NCBI GenBank assembly: GCA_947378615.1 | Contig: CANCKV010000211.1 | Span: forward strand, 1-6,230 | DNA: 6,230 bases | Direction: 5' to 3' | Origin: Chitinophagaceae bacterium | Lineage (GTDB): Bacteria; Bacteroidota; Bacteroidia; Chitinophagales; Chitinophagaceae | In this document: one piece after another, positions 1 to 6,230 of the stretch | How positions within the stretch are numbered: the first letter of the stretch is position 1 | Layout of the letters: the number at the start of each line of letters is the position of its first letter | Made by a program: the position numbers and the translations under genes | The notes under the pieces: generated by a model | Database searches by the model: none | What the model saw: the letters and a program-made list of their open reading frames with translations, nothing else | Told to the model about the DNA's origin: nothing

Positions 1-1479
1 GATTTCTATAAAAGTACAAATGGTGCGAATTGGACAAACAATACCAATTGGCTAACTACATCTCCTATAGGAACATGGCATGGAATTACTGTTGATAGCA
101 ATACAAATAGGGTAACTGAAATTAGATTATACGTCAATAACTTGAGTGGCAAATTACTTCCCTCTATTGGTAATCTTACAGAATTAACATATATCAGTCT
201 TCATATCGGCTCAATAGGTGATACAATACCAGCATCTATTGGTAATCTGACTAAGTTGTCGGTTTTTGATATCGGTGAAAATAAATTTACGGGTACTATT
301 CCTAGTTCGATTGGTAATTTGACTGCATTGACAGAGATGGATTTAGGTAGCAATCAATTGACAGGTTCTATTCCCGAAAGTATTGGTAATTTGACGAATC
401 TGACTGCATTATGGTTAGAGTATAATGAATTGAGTGGATATATTCCAGCTACAATTGGGGATTTAAAGAATTTAAATAACCTAGTTTTAGAACACAATCA
501 ATTAAGTGGGATTATTCCAGAATCAATGGGCAATCTTAGTAAACTAGGAAATTTGATATTACAGAATAATCAATTGAGTAGTCCAATACCTGCTTCGATG
601 GCTAATCTAAAAACATTGGCACAACTGTATTTACAAAACAATCGATTTACTTTCGAAGGCATGGAGTTGATAGCACAGAAGTTTCCTTTTGCACAATATT
701 CTCCACAAGCATTTATAAAAATTTATAGGAATTTAACAGGGTCCTTAAATGCCCCTTTGTTTCTTATGTCAAGAGTAGGAGGTACTCCCAAAAATCTTCT
801 TTTTCAATGGTATAATGGCAGTCAATTGGTAGCTACAAATTATGTTGACTCTTCTTATCAAGTATTGGCTTCAGGTAAATATTCTGTTCAAGCGACTGAT
901 GCACTCTTGCCTTATTTTGTATTATATAGTGATACAATTAATATCAATGGGGTATTTCCCATAAAAGATATCAGCCTAAAAGCGAAAGAGTTAGATGGTC
1001 AGGCAATACTTGAATGGCATACAACAAATGAATTGAATGTTGCTTCTTTTAATATCCAAGAAAGTATTGATGGGGTGAACTTCTTTACTATTGGAGAGAG
1101 GGATGCATTTGGAAGTGGTAATAACAACTATAATTATCTAACCAATAATACAATAAACGGGGGCACTTATTTCCGTTTACAAGCGATTGACAAAGACGGA
1201 AGTCAGTATTACAGTAATGTGACGGCTTTACAATCATCGGTGACTAATTCACTAGTTTCTATCTTCCCTAATCCAGCAAAAGGTATCGTGACTATTAAAG
1301 GAAGTCATATTTCAAAGGCAACTATGATCGACAATGCAGGGAAGGTTGTTTTGGAAGAAACATTTAAAGATGCTACCAATCCAAGCATTTCTATAAGTAA
1401 ATTAACTTCAAGCATTTATTATCTTAAGATAAATACAGTCGATGGAAATACTTATATTAAGAAAATGGTAAAGGATTAA
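1..1479 (+). CDS. Secreted leucine-rich-repeat protein with T9SS C-terminal sorting domain (5' end outside window)
   Basis: The frame is open from the first base, so this is the last 492 codons of a longer gene; the TTG at 142 lies inside the LRR domain and is not a start. Residues are numbered from base 1. Residues 1-37 (DFYKSTNGANW, NTNWL, TWHGI) form the N-terminal cap typical of Bacteroidota LRR proteins. Plant-type LRRs (IPxSIGNLTxLTxLxLxxNxLxG) follow to about residue 220, with a capping segment to about 240. About 245-318 looks like an Ig/PKD-like beta domain (FQWYNGSQL, YSVQATD). About 321-415 is the fibronectin-like domain often found before sorting signals (LEWHT, FRLQAIDKDG). Residues 417-492 are a type A T9SS sorting domain (IFPNPAKG at 420-427, a YYLKI strand, and a KKMVKD end). 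By family knowledge it would cross the outer membrane by T9SS and be released or anchored at the surface. The LRRs suggest protein or glycan binding, but the ligand is unknown. The signal peptide is outside the window. Confidence 0.93.
   Translation, partial: DFYKSTNGANWTNNTNWLTTSPIGTWHGITVDSNTNRVTEIRLYVNNLSGKLLPSIGNLTELTYISLHIGSIGDTIPASIGNLTKLSVFDIGENKFTGTIPSSIGNLTALTEMDLGSNQLTGSIPESIGNLTNLTALWLEYNELSGYIPATIGDLKNLNNLVLEHNQLSGIIPESMGNLSKLGNLILQNNQLSSPIPASMANLKTLAQLYLQNNRFTFEGMELIAQKFPFAQYSPQAFIKIYRNLTGSLNAPLFLMSRVGGTPKNLLFQWYNGSQLVATNYVDSSYQVLASGKYSVQATDALLPYFVLYSDTININGVFPIKDISLKAKELDGQAILEWHTTNELNVASFNIQESIDGVNFFTIGERDAFGSGNNNYNYLTNNTINGGTYFRLQAIDKDGSQYYSNVTALQSSVTNSLVSIFPNPAKGIVTIKGSHISKATMIDNAGKVVLEETFKDATNPSISISKLTSSIYYLKINTVDGNTYIKKMVKD
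157..660 (+). repeat. Seven 72-bp (24-residue) LRR coding repeats
   Basis: Seven consecutive 72-bp units encode 24-residue LRRs without a single indel. The codon for the Ile/Met before the conserved Gly (Ala in the last unit) falls at 166, 238, 310, 382, 454, 526 and 598. The first four units share a nearly identical ATTGGTAAT core; later units diverge (GIGDL-type, then MGNL, MANL). Unit 1 has LHIGSIGD where the others have LxxNxLxG, so it lacks the consensus Asn. This describes internal structure of the CDS at 1-1479, not a separate element. Confidence 0.9.
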
Positions 1480-1483
1480 TAGT

Positions 1484-1511
1484 TGTTAGTGATTAGTGGT
1501 TAGTGATTAGA
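1484..1511 (+). repeat. Short degenerate heptad tandem repeat after the LRR gene
   Basis: Four 7-bp units follow the LRR stop codon by 4 bp: TGTTAGT, GATTAGT, GGTTAGT and GATTAGA. They can also be read as a 14-bp unit (GTTAGTGATTAGTG) present almost twice. The array is not coding and forms no obvious hairpin, so it is not an intrinsic terminator by itself. Its function is unknown; replication slippage is the simplest origin. Confidence 0.7.
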
Positions 1512-1666
1512 TGTGATGAATGAAATGTCAAGACGAGCACAGCTTTTTAATTATAATAGCTATTTAACTAGGTAAAATCCAATGTCTTTATATTAAGGAA
1601 CTACGCTTAACTTAAATACTTTGATGTATATGACTGACAATGAGCAATAAATGACTCAGTGCTTTC

Positions 1667-2404
1667 TTATAATTCCAACAATAATTTATCTACAAAAGAT
1701 TGACTCATCCCTTTGATGCTTTCATCGTATTGATCCAAGTATTTACTTGTCATCTTTTTCATTGATTGAAATACCTTTTCATGATATGCTTTGTCTGTAT
1801 TAGTCAATGAAATTGTACCACTCTTTGTTTCGTTTACACCTTGTAATACTCGATAGCTGACCACTAAATTATCTTTTTCAGGGTCAAGATAAATACTCTC
1901 CATACCAAAATGTCCGAGGATAATCCATACCATCCATCCTTTGTCAACTAAAGAAAAAATATGAGGAACGCTTTTCACTGTCAACTCGAGGGTTTGTCCA
2001 TTTAATTTTTGTTGTAGCCCTTTTGAGTTGCCATAAGATAAAATGCTAGCACCCAAATTATTCAAAGGAATCGCTTGATTGAGGGTACTTACATGTGTAT
2101 ATTTCCATTGAAAGTAGAATAAAAGCGGCAGCATTGAGCTTTGTCCTTTTTCAGTAGTCGACACATTACCATCGTTCGATAAAGGCTCGGTTGTTTTAAT
2201 CGATATATAGCTCCGATTATTTTTTACTTGCGGCGTGAAACCATCTTGATAGTGCGAACCAATCCAACTGTCAATCTTTTTTGGTGTTAGACAACTTGAA
2301 AATGTCAGTAATAAAATAGCAGAGAGAAATAGATTTCTAGAAAATGTATTTGATGTGACAACGGTATTACTGTAATTTTTTCTCAGAGAAAGGTTTAAAA
2401 ACAT
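1667..2404 (-). CDS. Uncharacterised lipoprotein
   Basis: A 245-residue protein of no function I can name. I chose the ATG at 2404; the frame stays open to a TTG at 2446, which would add 14 residues, but an ATG is the more likely start. Neither start has a clear Shine-Dalgarno sequence, which is common in Bacteroidota. A hydrophobic stretch (LFLSAILLLTF) ends in the lipobox FSSC, giving a lipidated Cys at residue 38 and a mature chain of about 208 residues. The mature protein starts LTPKKIDSWIG and contains an aromatic segment MLPLLFYFQWKY (about 91-102), a predicted strand LELTVKSV, a hydrophobic GWMVWIILGHFG segment (about 156-167) and a Lys/Ser/Asp-rich C-terminal helix. The long n-region of about 24 residues before the hydrophobic core is slightly unusual. 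The protein should sit in the periplasm or on the outer membrane. It converges with the LRR gene and diverges from the kinase, so it is probably transcribed alone. Confidence 0.8.
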   Translation of the reverse strand: MFLNLSLRKNYSNTVVTSNTFSRNLFLSAILLLTFSSCLTPKKIDSWIGSHYQDGFTPQVKNNRSYISIKTTEPLSNDGNVSTTEKGQSSMLPLLFYFQWKYTHVSTLNQAIPLNNLGASILSYGNSKGLQQKLNGQTLELTVKSVPHIFSLVDKGWMVWIILGHFGMESIYLDPEKDNLVVSYRVLQGVNETKSGTISLTNTDKAYHEKVFQSMKKMTSKYLDQYDESIKGMSQSFVDKLLLEL

Positions 2405-3010
2405 TATTTGTTTTTTGACAATTAAATAAAAAGTATTCACGGACAAATGAGTTGAAGATTTATGCCGATGCGCAATATTAGCTTTATTTTAAAATCAATA
2501 GCCTGAAATAGCAGTATATTTTCAGGAAAACGATATTTTACTTATTATTTATTACTTCTATTCCGTTCTCCTATTCAAATAACGACTCTTTTTTATGATT
2601 GATAGTTTTATCTAAAATTTCCAATAGACGAATAGCCCTACAACTCACAACATTGAAATCTCTATACAAAATCAACAGAACTGCCTCCCCCCAACTCGTT
2701 TATTTTCTTTTTTTCTATAACTGCTTTTTATAGTTTCCCCTACAAAAAACAATCTATTTATCCCATTTCTAAAATATATTATTAAGTTTTAATTAATCAT
2801 TTAATAATTTGAGATAATATTGTTTTTGAGATTATTGTATCTATATTGCGCTCACTTAAAAGATTTTTCCGACTACACTTCATTTGTAAGCAGATACAAT
2901 CAATTAATTTTAAAGTCTAATTGCAAAGGCAATCCGACAAATTTATCCGTATTTATTATTGGTGCTTTTACTAGTTTAAATCCGATTATCAAACAAAAAA
3001 AAGGCACTTT
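2405..3010. other. Divergent intergenic region, no convincing gene
   Basis: About 600 bp separate the start of the lipoprotein gene (-) from the kinase (+). The DNA is AT-rich, with a pyrimidine-rich top strand around 2680-2770 that includes a C6 run at 2687-2692. It must contain the promoters of both flanking genes, but I found no exact Bacteroidota -7 motif (TAnnTTTG) on either strand. An inverted repeat lies at 2502-2526 and a weaker AT-rich one (CTATAA/TTATAG) at 2715-2733. A 64-codon frame at 2820-3014 has only a TTG start and is not accepted as a gene. Confidence 0.6.
2502..2526. repeat. Inverted repeat, possible operator
   Basis: Perfect 7-bp arms CCTGAAA (2502-2508) and TTTCAGG (2520-2526) are separated by 11 bp, so the arm centres are 18 bp apart, nearly two helical turns. 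Neither strand has a clean T-run after it, so it does not look like an intrinsic terminator. Lying about 100 bp upstream of the lipoprotein ATG in a divergent region, it could be a dimeric regulator site, but that is inference and the regulator is unknown. Confidence 0.35.
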
Positions 3011-5875
3011 ATGATTGGCTTATCTACATTTGAGGTAAATAGCTATGGACTTGTACTTTCTGCATCTATTAATGAGTCCTCCTTATTTAAGGACTTATTC
3101 CCTGCCGTAAATGGGAATATCGCAATGCATTGGGATGAACCTACAAATGAACTAATGAAAAGGCATTTGAAGGAAATCTTTAATTCTCCTGTCAGTAATG
3201 AGTTCACGATGATCATTAATCTTCTCCCCCTACAATTCACGGCACATCGTTATACACCCGATACGGTATTTCTTTTCATTAAAACTATTGAGATAAATAC
3301 CACAGAAGATAAACAGGGTATTAATGATAAGATGAAGCTAGCATCTAGATTAAAATTAATGGATTTCATCTTTAGAAATGCCACTACTGCCATTCAATTG
3401 ATTAGGGATGATAATTCGATATATGATTTCAACGAGGCAATGCCTTTTTTGTTAGGCTATACTCCTGAAGAATACAAAAACATTACCTTATTGGATTTGG
3501 ATCCTTACAGAAATGAAGATGGATGGGCTACTCTTTGGAAGAGTCTTAAAAGTTCGAAAGCATTGTTATTACAAAGAAAATTGAGACGAAAAGATGGCAG
3601 ATTGATTGAAGTTGAAATGAACATTAACCTCATTAAATATGGGGATATAGAAATGAATTGTGCCTTTATAACCGATATTTCAGAAAGTAAAAAGACTCTT
3701 GAAAAACTTAAACTAGTTGATTTTGCCTTTAATAATGCCTCTACAGCTATCTTGTTTGTAAAAGAGGATGGCACATTCTACGATTACAATTTAAGTGCAC
3801 TTTCATTATGTGGTTACACAAAAGAGGAGGTAAAATTCTTACAAGTATTTGACTTTGACCCTAAAGCTACTCCTGAATCAAGAAACATTTTTTGGGAAAA
3901 CTTGAAGGCTGCAAAATCAATACAAAGCAACAGACAGGTGCAAAGAAAAGATGGCAGTTGGATTGACATAGAAGTAAAATCTAATATTGTAAACTTTGGA
4001 GGCGACGTTTATAATTGCGCCTTTATTACCGATATTACCGAAATGAAAAAGGTTGAGGAACATTTGAATGTGGTTGATTTTTCGTTTCAGAATGCATCTA
4101 CTGCGATACTATTGGTAAAGGAAGATGGCACATTCTACGACTTCAATTTAGCATCGCTTGATTTATTTGGCTATACAAGGGAGGAGATGATTGCCTTGCA
4201 TGTTGCAGATATTGATCCTGACGCTAATCAAGAAGTGAGGAAAACAATTTGGGATACAATAAGAACGTCAGGTACTTTGTTGCATTACAGGCAAATGAGA
4301 AAAAAGGATGGTAGTTGGTTGAATTTAGAAGTGCGGGCTAACTTGATAAAAAAGGGAGGACTAGAATTAAATTTCGCATTTTTGACAGATATCACCGAAA
4401 AGAAAAGAGTTGAAGCTAGGCTGAATTTAATTGATTTTGCTTTTAGGAATGTTAATATCTCTATTTTTCTGATAAAAGAAGATTCCACCCTTTATGACGT
4501 AAATGAGTATGCCATCAATTTATTAGGCTATTCAAAAGAGGAATTAATGGGCATGCAAATGACAGAGATAGATCCTAATTATAATGAAGAAATTTGGAAA
4601 AAACATTGGAATGATTTAATCATCACTCATGCAGCTACAATTATCACTAAGCATAAAAAGAAAGATGGATCATTGATGGATATAGAGAAGAAAATCCGAT
4701 TACTCGACTATAACGGCATCCTACTGAACTGTTCTTTTGTTACCGACATCACAGAAAAGAAAAAGATAGAAGAAAGGCTGAAACTGTTGGAGAAAGTAGT
4801 GACGGAAACCAATCAATCAATTGTCATTGCAGATGCCACTGAAGGAAATGATACGCCAATCATTTATGCAAATGGTGCATTTACAAAAATTACTGGTTAT
4901 TCTATAGAGGAAGTAAAGGGGATGAATCCACACTTTTTGCATAAAGACATTGATGTAAGGGACGATGACGGACGAAATATAATGAGAAGTGCCATCAAGA
5001 ACTATGTTCCTTGGAAGATAGAAATCATCAATACAAAGAAAAATGGCGAACATTATTGGGCGGATATTTCAGGATTCCCTGTATTTGATAATGGCAAAGG
5101 GGTTTATAGTCATTGGGTAGCAATACAATCGGACATAACAAAAAGAAAAGAAGATGAGTTGGAAAGAAAACAACTAATCAAGCAATTAACAAAGCACAAC
5201 CTTGAACTGAAACAATTCAGTTTCATTACTACGCACAATCTCCGTGCACCGTTAACCAATCTGTTGTCTATCTGTAAGTTAATTAAAACAGATAAGATTA
5301 CAGATACACGTACTTTGAAATTGATTAATGCTTTCAAAGCTTCCACTCATGATTTGAACGACACCTTGAATGATCTGATAAAGATTTTAATTGTAAAGGA
5401 GGACATAGATATTGTTACAGAGAACCTCGATTTTAGTCAGATACTACAAAAGATAAAGACAACTATCCATATTAAATTGAATGAAGTGGGCGTATTTATT
5501 GAAGAGGACTTTTCGGATATACCTTTTATCAACTTTAATTGCTTATATCTAGAAAGTATATTCCTTAATTTATTGACAAATGCAATACGATATCGTCATC
5601 AAGATAGGCAACCAATCATCAAGATAAAAACAAAAAAGGAAGAAGATGGAAGAGTGCAGTTAATCTTCTCCGACAATGGTATTGGGATGAATATGGAATT
5701 AATTAAAGGAAAAATATTTGGCTTGCATCAACGGTTTCATAATAATGCCGAAGGGAAGGGTATGGGATTATACCTGATTCATTCGCAAATAACCACTTTA
5801 GGAGGAACAATAGAAGTAGAAAGTGAAGAAGAAGTGGGGACTACTTTTACAATCTATTTTAAACAAAAAGATTAA
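3011..5875 (+). CDS. Multi-PAS sensor histidine kinase (soluble, HisKA-HATPase)
   Basis: A complete 954-residue kinase. The ATG at 3011 is the first ATG in the open frame, with an A-rich AAAAGG sequence ending 6 nt before it. Residues 1-113 are unassigned but have a strand pattern (FEVNSYGLVLSAS; TVFLFIKTIEI) that may be a degenerate PAS. Four related PAS modules follow at 114-232, 233-351, 352-470 and 471-589, each ending in a DI(T/S)E helix. A fifth, distinct PAS covers about 590-710 (GYSIEEVKGMNPHFL, then DITKRK). A helical linker leads to the HisKA domain, with phospho-acceptor His742 in THNLRAPL. The HATPase has an N-box (N853, N857), G1 box DNGIGM (888-893) and G2 box GKGMGL (915-920). 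It should autophosphorylate in response to cytoplasmic cues and pass phosphate to an unlinked response regulator. No membrane segment, signal peptide or receiver domain is present. H742 is followed by Asn rather than Glu/Asp, and position +4 is Ala. The signal sensed cannot be told from sequence. Confidence 0.95.
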   Translation: MIGLSTFEVNSYGLVLSASINESSLFKDLFPAVNGNIAMHWDEPTNELMKRHLKEIFNSPVSNEFTMIINLLPLQFTAHRYTPDTVFLFIKTIEINTTEDKQGINDKMKLASRLKLMDFIFRNATTAIQLIRDDNSIYDFNEAMPFLLGYTPEEYKNITLLDLDPYRNEDGWATLWKSLKSSKALLLQRKLRRKDGRLIEVEMNINLIKYGDIEMNCAFITDISESKKTLEKLKLVDFAFNNASTAILFVKEDGTFYDYNLSALSLCGYTKEEVKFLQVFDFDPKATPESRNIFWENLKAAKSIQSNRQVQRKDGSWIDIEVKSNIVNFGGDVYNCAFITDITEMKKVEEHLNVVDFSFQNASTAILLVKEDGTFYDFNLASLDLFGYTREEMIALHVADIDPDANQEVRKTIWDTIRTSGTLLHYRQMRKKDGSWLNLEVRANLIKKGGLELNFAFLTDITEKKRVEARLNLIDFAFRNVNISIFLIKEDSTLYDVNEYAINLLGYSKEELMGMQMTEIDPNYNEEIWKKHWNDLIITHAATIITKHKKKDGSLMDIEKKIRLLDYNGILLNCSFVTDITEKKKIEERLKLLEKVVTETNQSIVIADATEGNDTPIIYANGAFTKITGYSIEEVKGMNPHFLHKDIDVRDDDGRNIMRSAIKNYVPWKIEIINTKKNGEHYWADISGFPVFDNGKGVYSHWVAIQSDITKRKEDELERKQLIKQLTKHNLELKQFSFITTHNLRAPLTNLLSICKLIKTDKITDTRTLKLINAFKASTHDLNDTLNDLIKILIVKEDIDIVTENLDFSQILQKIKTTIHIKLNEVGVFIEEDFSDIPFINFNCLYLESIFLNLLTNAIRYRHQDRQPIIKIKTKKEEDGRVQLIFSDNGIGMNMELIKGKIFGLHQRFHNNAEGKGMGLYLIHSQITTLGGTIEVESEEEVGTTFTIYFKQKD
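3350..4777 (+). repeat. Four tandem 357-bp PAS-module coding repeats
   Basis: The kinase gene contains four consecutive 357-bp units (3350-3706, 3707-4063, 4064-4420, 4421-4777) with no indels. The codon for the Asp of the opening LxxxDFxF motif falls at 3362, 3719, 4076 and 4433 (residues 118, 237, 356 and 475). By hand count, modules 2 and 3 match at about 62 of 119 residues and modules 1 and 2 at about 50. Modules 2 and 3 also share 17 identical consecutive bases, 3767-3783 and 4124-4140. Conserved features are DFxFxN, the YDxN turn, GY(T/S)xEE, D(F/L/I)DP, (R/K)KDGS/R and F(I/L/V)TDI(T/S)E. Module 4 is the most divergent in its first strands. Confidence 0.92.
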
Positions 5876-5913
5876 ATAAATGGGTTCATTGATGGCATTT
5901 TATTCACTTATAA

Positions 5914-5939
5914 ACCACCTAAATCTTACTTTAAGTGGT
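5914..5939 (+). terminator. Probable terminator hairpin of the kinase gene
   Basis: Arms ACCACCTAAA (5914-5923) and TTTAAGTGGT (5930-5939) pair at 9 of 10 positions around a 6-nt loop, starting 39 nt after the kinase stop. The following bases (AATTTCGCTAGTTTTG) are T-rich but not a clean T-run, so efficiency is uncertain. Position and stem strength support a role in ending the kinase transcript. Confidence 0.55.
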
Positions 5940-6230
5940 AATTTCGCTAGTTTTGATACCCAAAATTGCCTTCGTCATTTATATAAATATCCTTTGTATT
6001 CGTATATCTGCAGTTTTCTATACTTTTTTCGTTAAATAATTAGCTTCATTTCTGAAATATTACCCCCTAATCTTAAATTTAAATACTTCATTTCATTTTT
6101 ATTATACTTCATTCTCCTTTTTCTATCCTTCATTCTGCTTTTTCTCTACTTCAAATTGATAAATCTATATTTCATGCATCATTTCTTTCAAGAATTTGAG
6201 TTTATAGTAAAATCTTTCTGCAATGAAGGA
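5940..6230. other. Intergenic region downstream of the kinase
   Basis: No gene can be supported between the kinase terminator and the window edge. The stretch is AT-rich with a T-rich top strand and holds the 21-bp repeat array. An ATG at 6223, in GCAATGAAGGA, could start a plus-strand gene, but only eight bases of it are visible and no clear promoter or ribosome binding site precedes it. Confidence 0.5.
6083..6187. repeat. 21-bp-period direct repeat array (ACTTCATT core)
   Basis: Five 21-bp units run head to tail: 6083-6103, 6104-6124, 6125-6145, 6146-6166 and 6167-6187. The TTCA core falls at exactly 6087, 6108, 6129, 6150 and 6171. The first three units are the most alike (ATMCTTCATT then a T-rich half); units 2 and 3 differ at only two positions. 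Units 4 and 5 keep mainly the TTCA core and some end bases. A further copy, CTTCATTTC at 6044-6052, lies exactly two periods upstream of unit 1, with one unrecognisable unit between. A multi-site regulator-binding array or slippage product are both possible. No coding function is supported. Confidence 0.7.

Noticed and set aside
142..1479. TTG at 142 as the start of the LRR gene
   Set aside because: The frame is open to base 1 and the upstream codons encode the expected LRR N-terminal cap, so the gene is truncated by the window edge.
1533..1660. Possible terminator stems between the convergent genes (AGCT...AGCT; TTAAG...CTTAA; TGAG...CTCA)
   Set aside because: Stems are only 4-5 bp, AT-rich and without proper T-runs; none is convincing.
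2687..2692. C6 homopolymer as a phase-variation tract
   Set aside because: It is short and lies more than 280 bp from either start codon, so slippage there has no clear effect.
2820..3014. 64-codon plus-strand frame overlapping the kinase start by 4 bases (ATGA)
   Set aside because: Its only start is a TTG right after a stop-bounded segment, it has no ribosome binding site, and the peptide shows no recognisable motif. The overlap looks operon-like but is probably chance.
3350..4777. Assembly artefact as a cause of the four kinase repeats
   Set aside because: The units differ at about half of their residues, so they are genuine diverged copies, not a duplicated assembly segment.
3043..5346. 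Several minus-strand frames of 65-89 codons opposite the kinase gene
   Set aside because: All lie inside the well-supported kinase CDS and show no domain or signal; they are shadow frames.
6032..6133. Minus-strand frame of 33 codons reading through the 21-bp array, giving a 7-residue periodic Lys-rich peptide (MKDRKRRMKY...)
   Set aside because: The 21-bp period is a multiple of three, so any open frame gives a heptapeptide repeat. The GGAG sequence is only 1 nt from the second ATG and is itself part of the repeat. No independent coding evidence.

Overview
The window looks like a piece of a Bacteroidota chromosome, probably from a Chitinophagales/Sphingobacteriia-type organism. The main evidence is a secreted leucine-rich-repeat protein ending in a type IX secretion (T9SS) sorting domain, a signal-peptidase-II lipoprotein with a Bacteroidota-style lipobox, a multi-PAS histidine kinase with an H-N-L-R-A-P phosphorylation box, and AT-rich DNA with loosely packed, mostly monocistronic genes. 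The order-level placement is a guess from protein style. No mobile element, CRISPR array, tRNA or rRNA was seen.

Layout. Positions 1-1479 (+) hold the 3' part of a large cell-surface or secreted LRR protein whose start lies before the window. Positions 1480-1666 separate two convergent genes and carry four degenerate 7-bp repeats just after the LRR stop codon. Positions 1667-2404 (-) encode an unrecognised lipoprotein. Positions 2405-3010 are a divergent intergenic region of about 600 bp with one clean inverted repeat and no convincing gene. Positions 3011-5875 (+) encode a 954-residue soluble sensor histidine kinase: an unassigned N-terminal region, four PAS modules of exactly 119 residues each, a fifth and different PAS domain, then the HisKA and HATPase domains. 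A hairpin at 5914-5939 is its likely terminator. The last part of the window (6041-6187) contains a 21-bp-period T-rich direct repeat array, possibly upstream of a gene starting at or beyond the right edge.

How the genes relate. The three genes do not form an operon: the first and second converge, the second and third diverge. The kinase has no receiver domain and no response regulator in the window, so its partner is downstream or elsewhere. The LRR protein and lipoprotein would act in the envelope or outside the cell; the kinase has no membrane segment and should act in the cytoplasm. No functional link between them can be shown.

The observations most worth following up are the exactly phased 21-bp array, the indel-free amplification of the 119-residue PAS module, and the H-box that lacks both the acidic residue after the histidine and the usual Thr/Asn four positions later. 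I did not find a clearly new multi-gene system.
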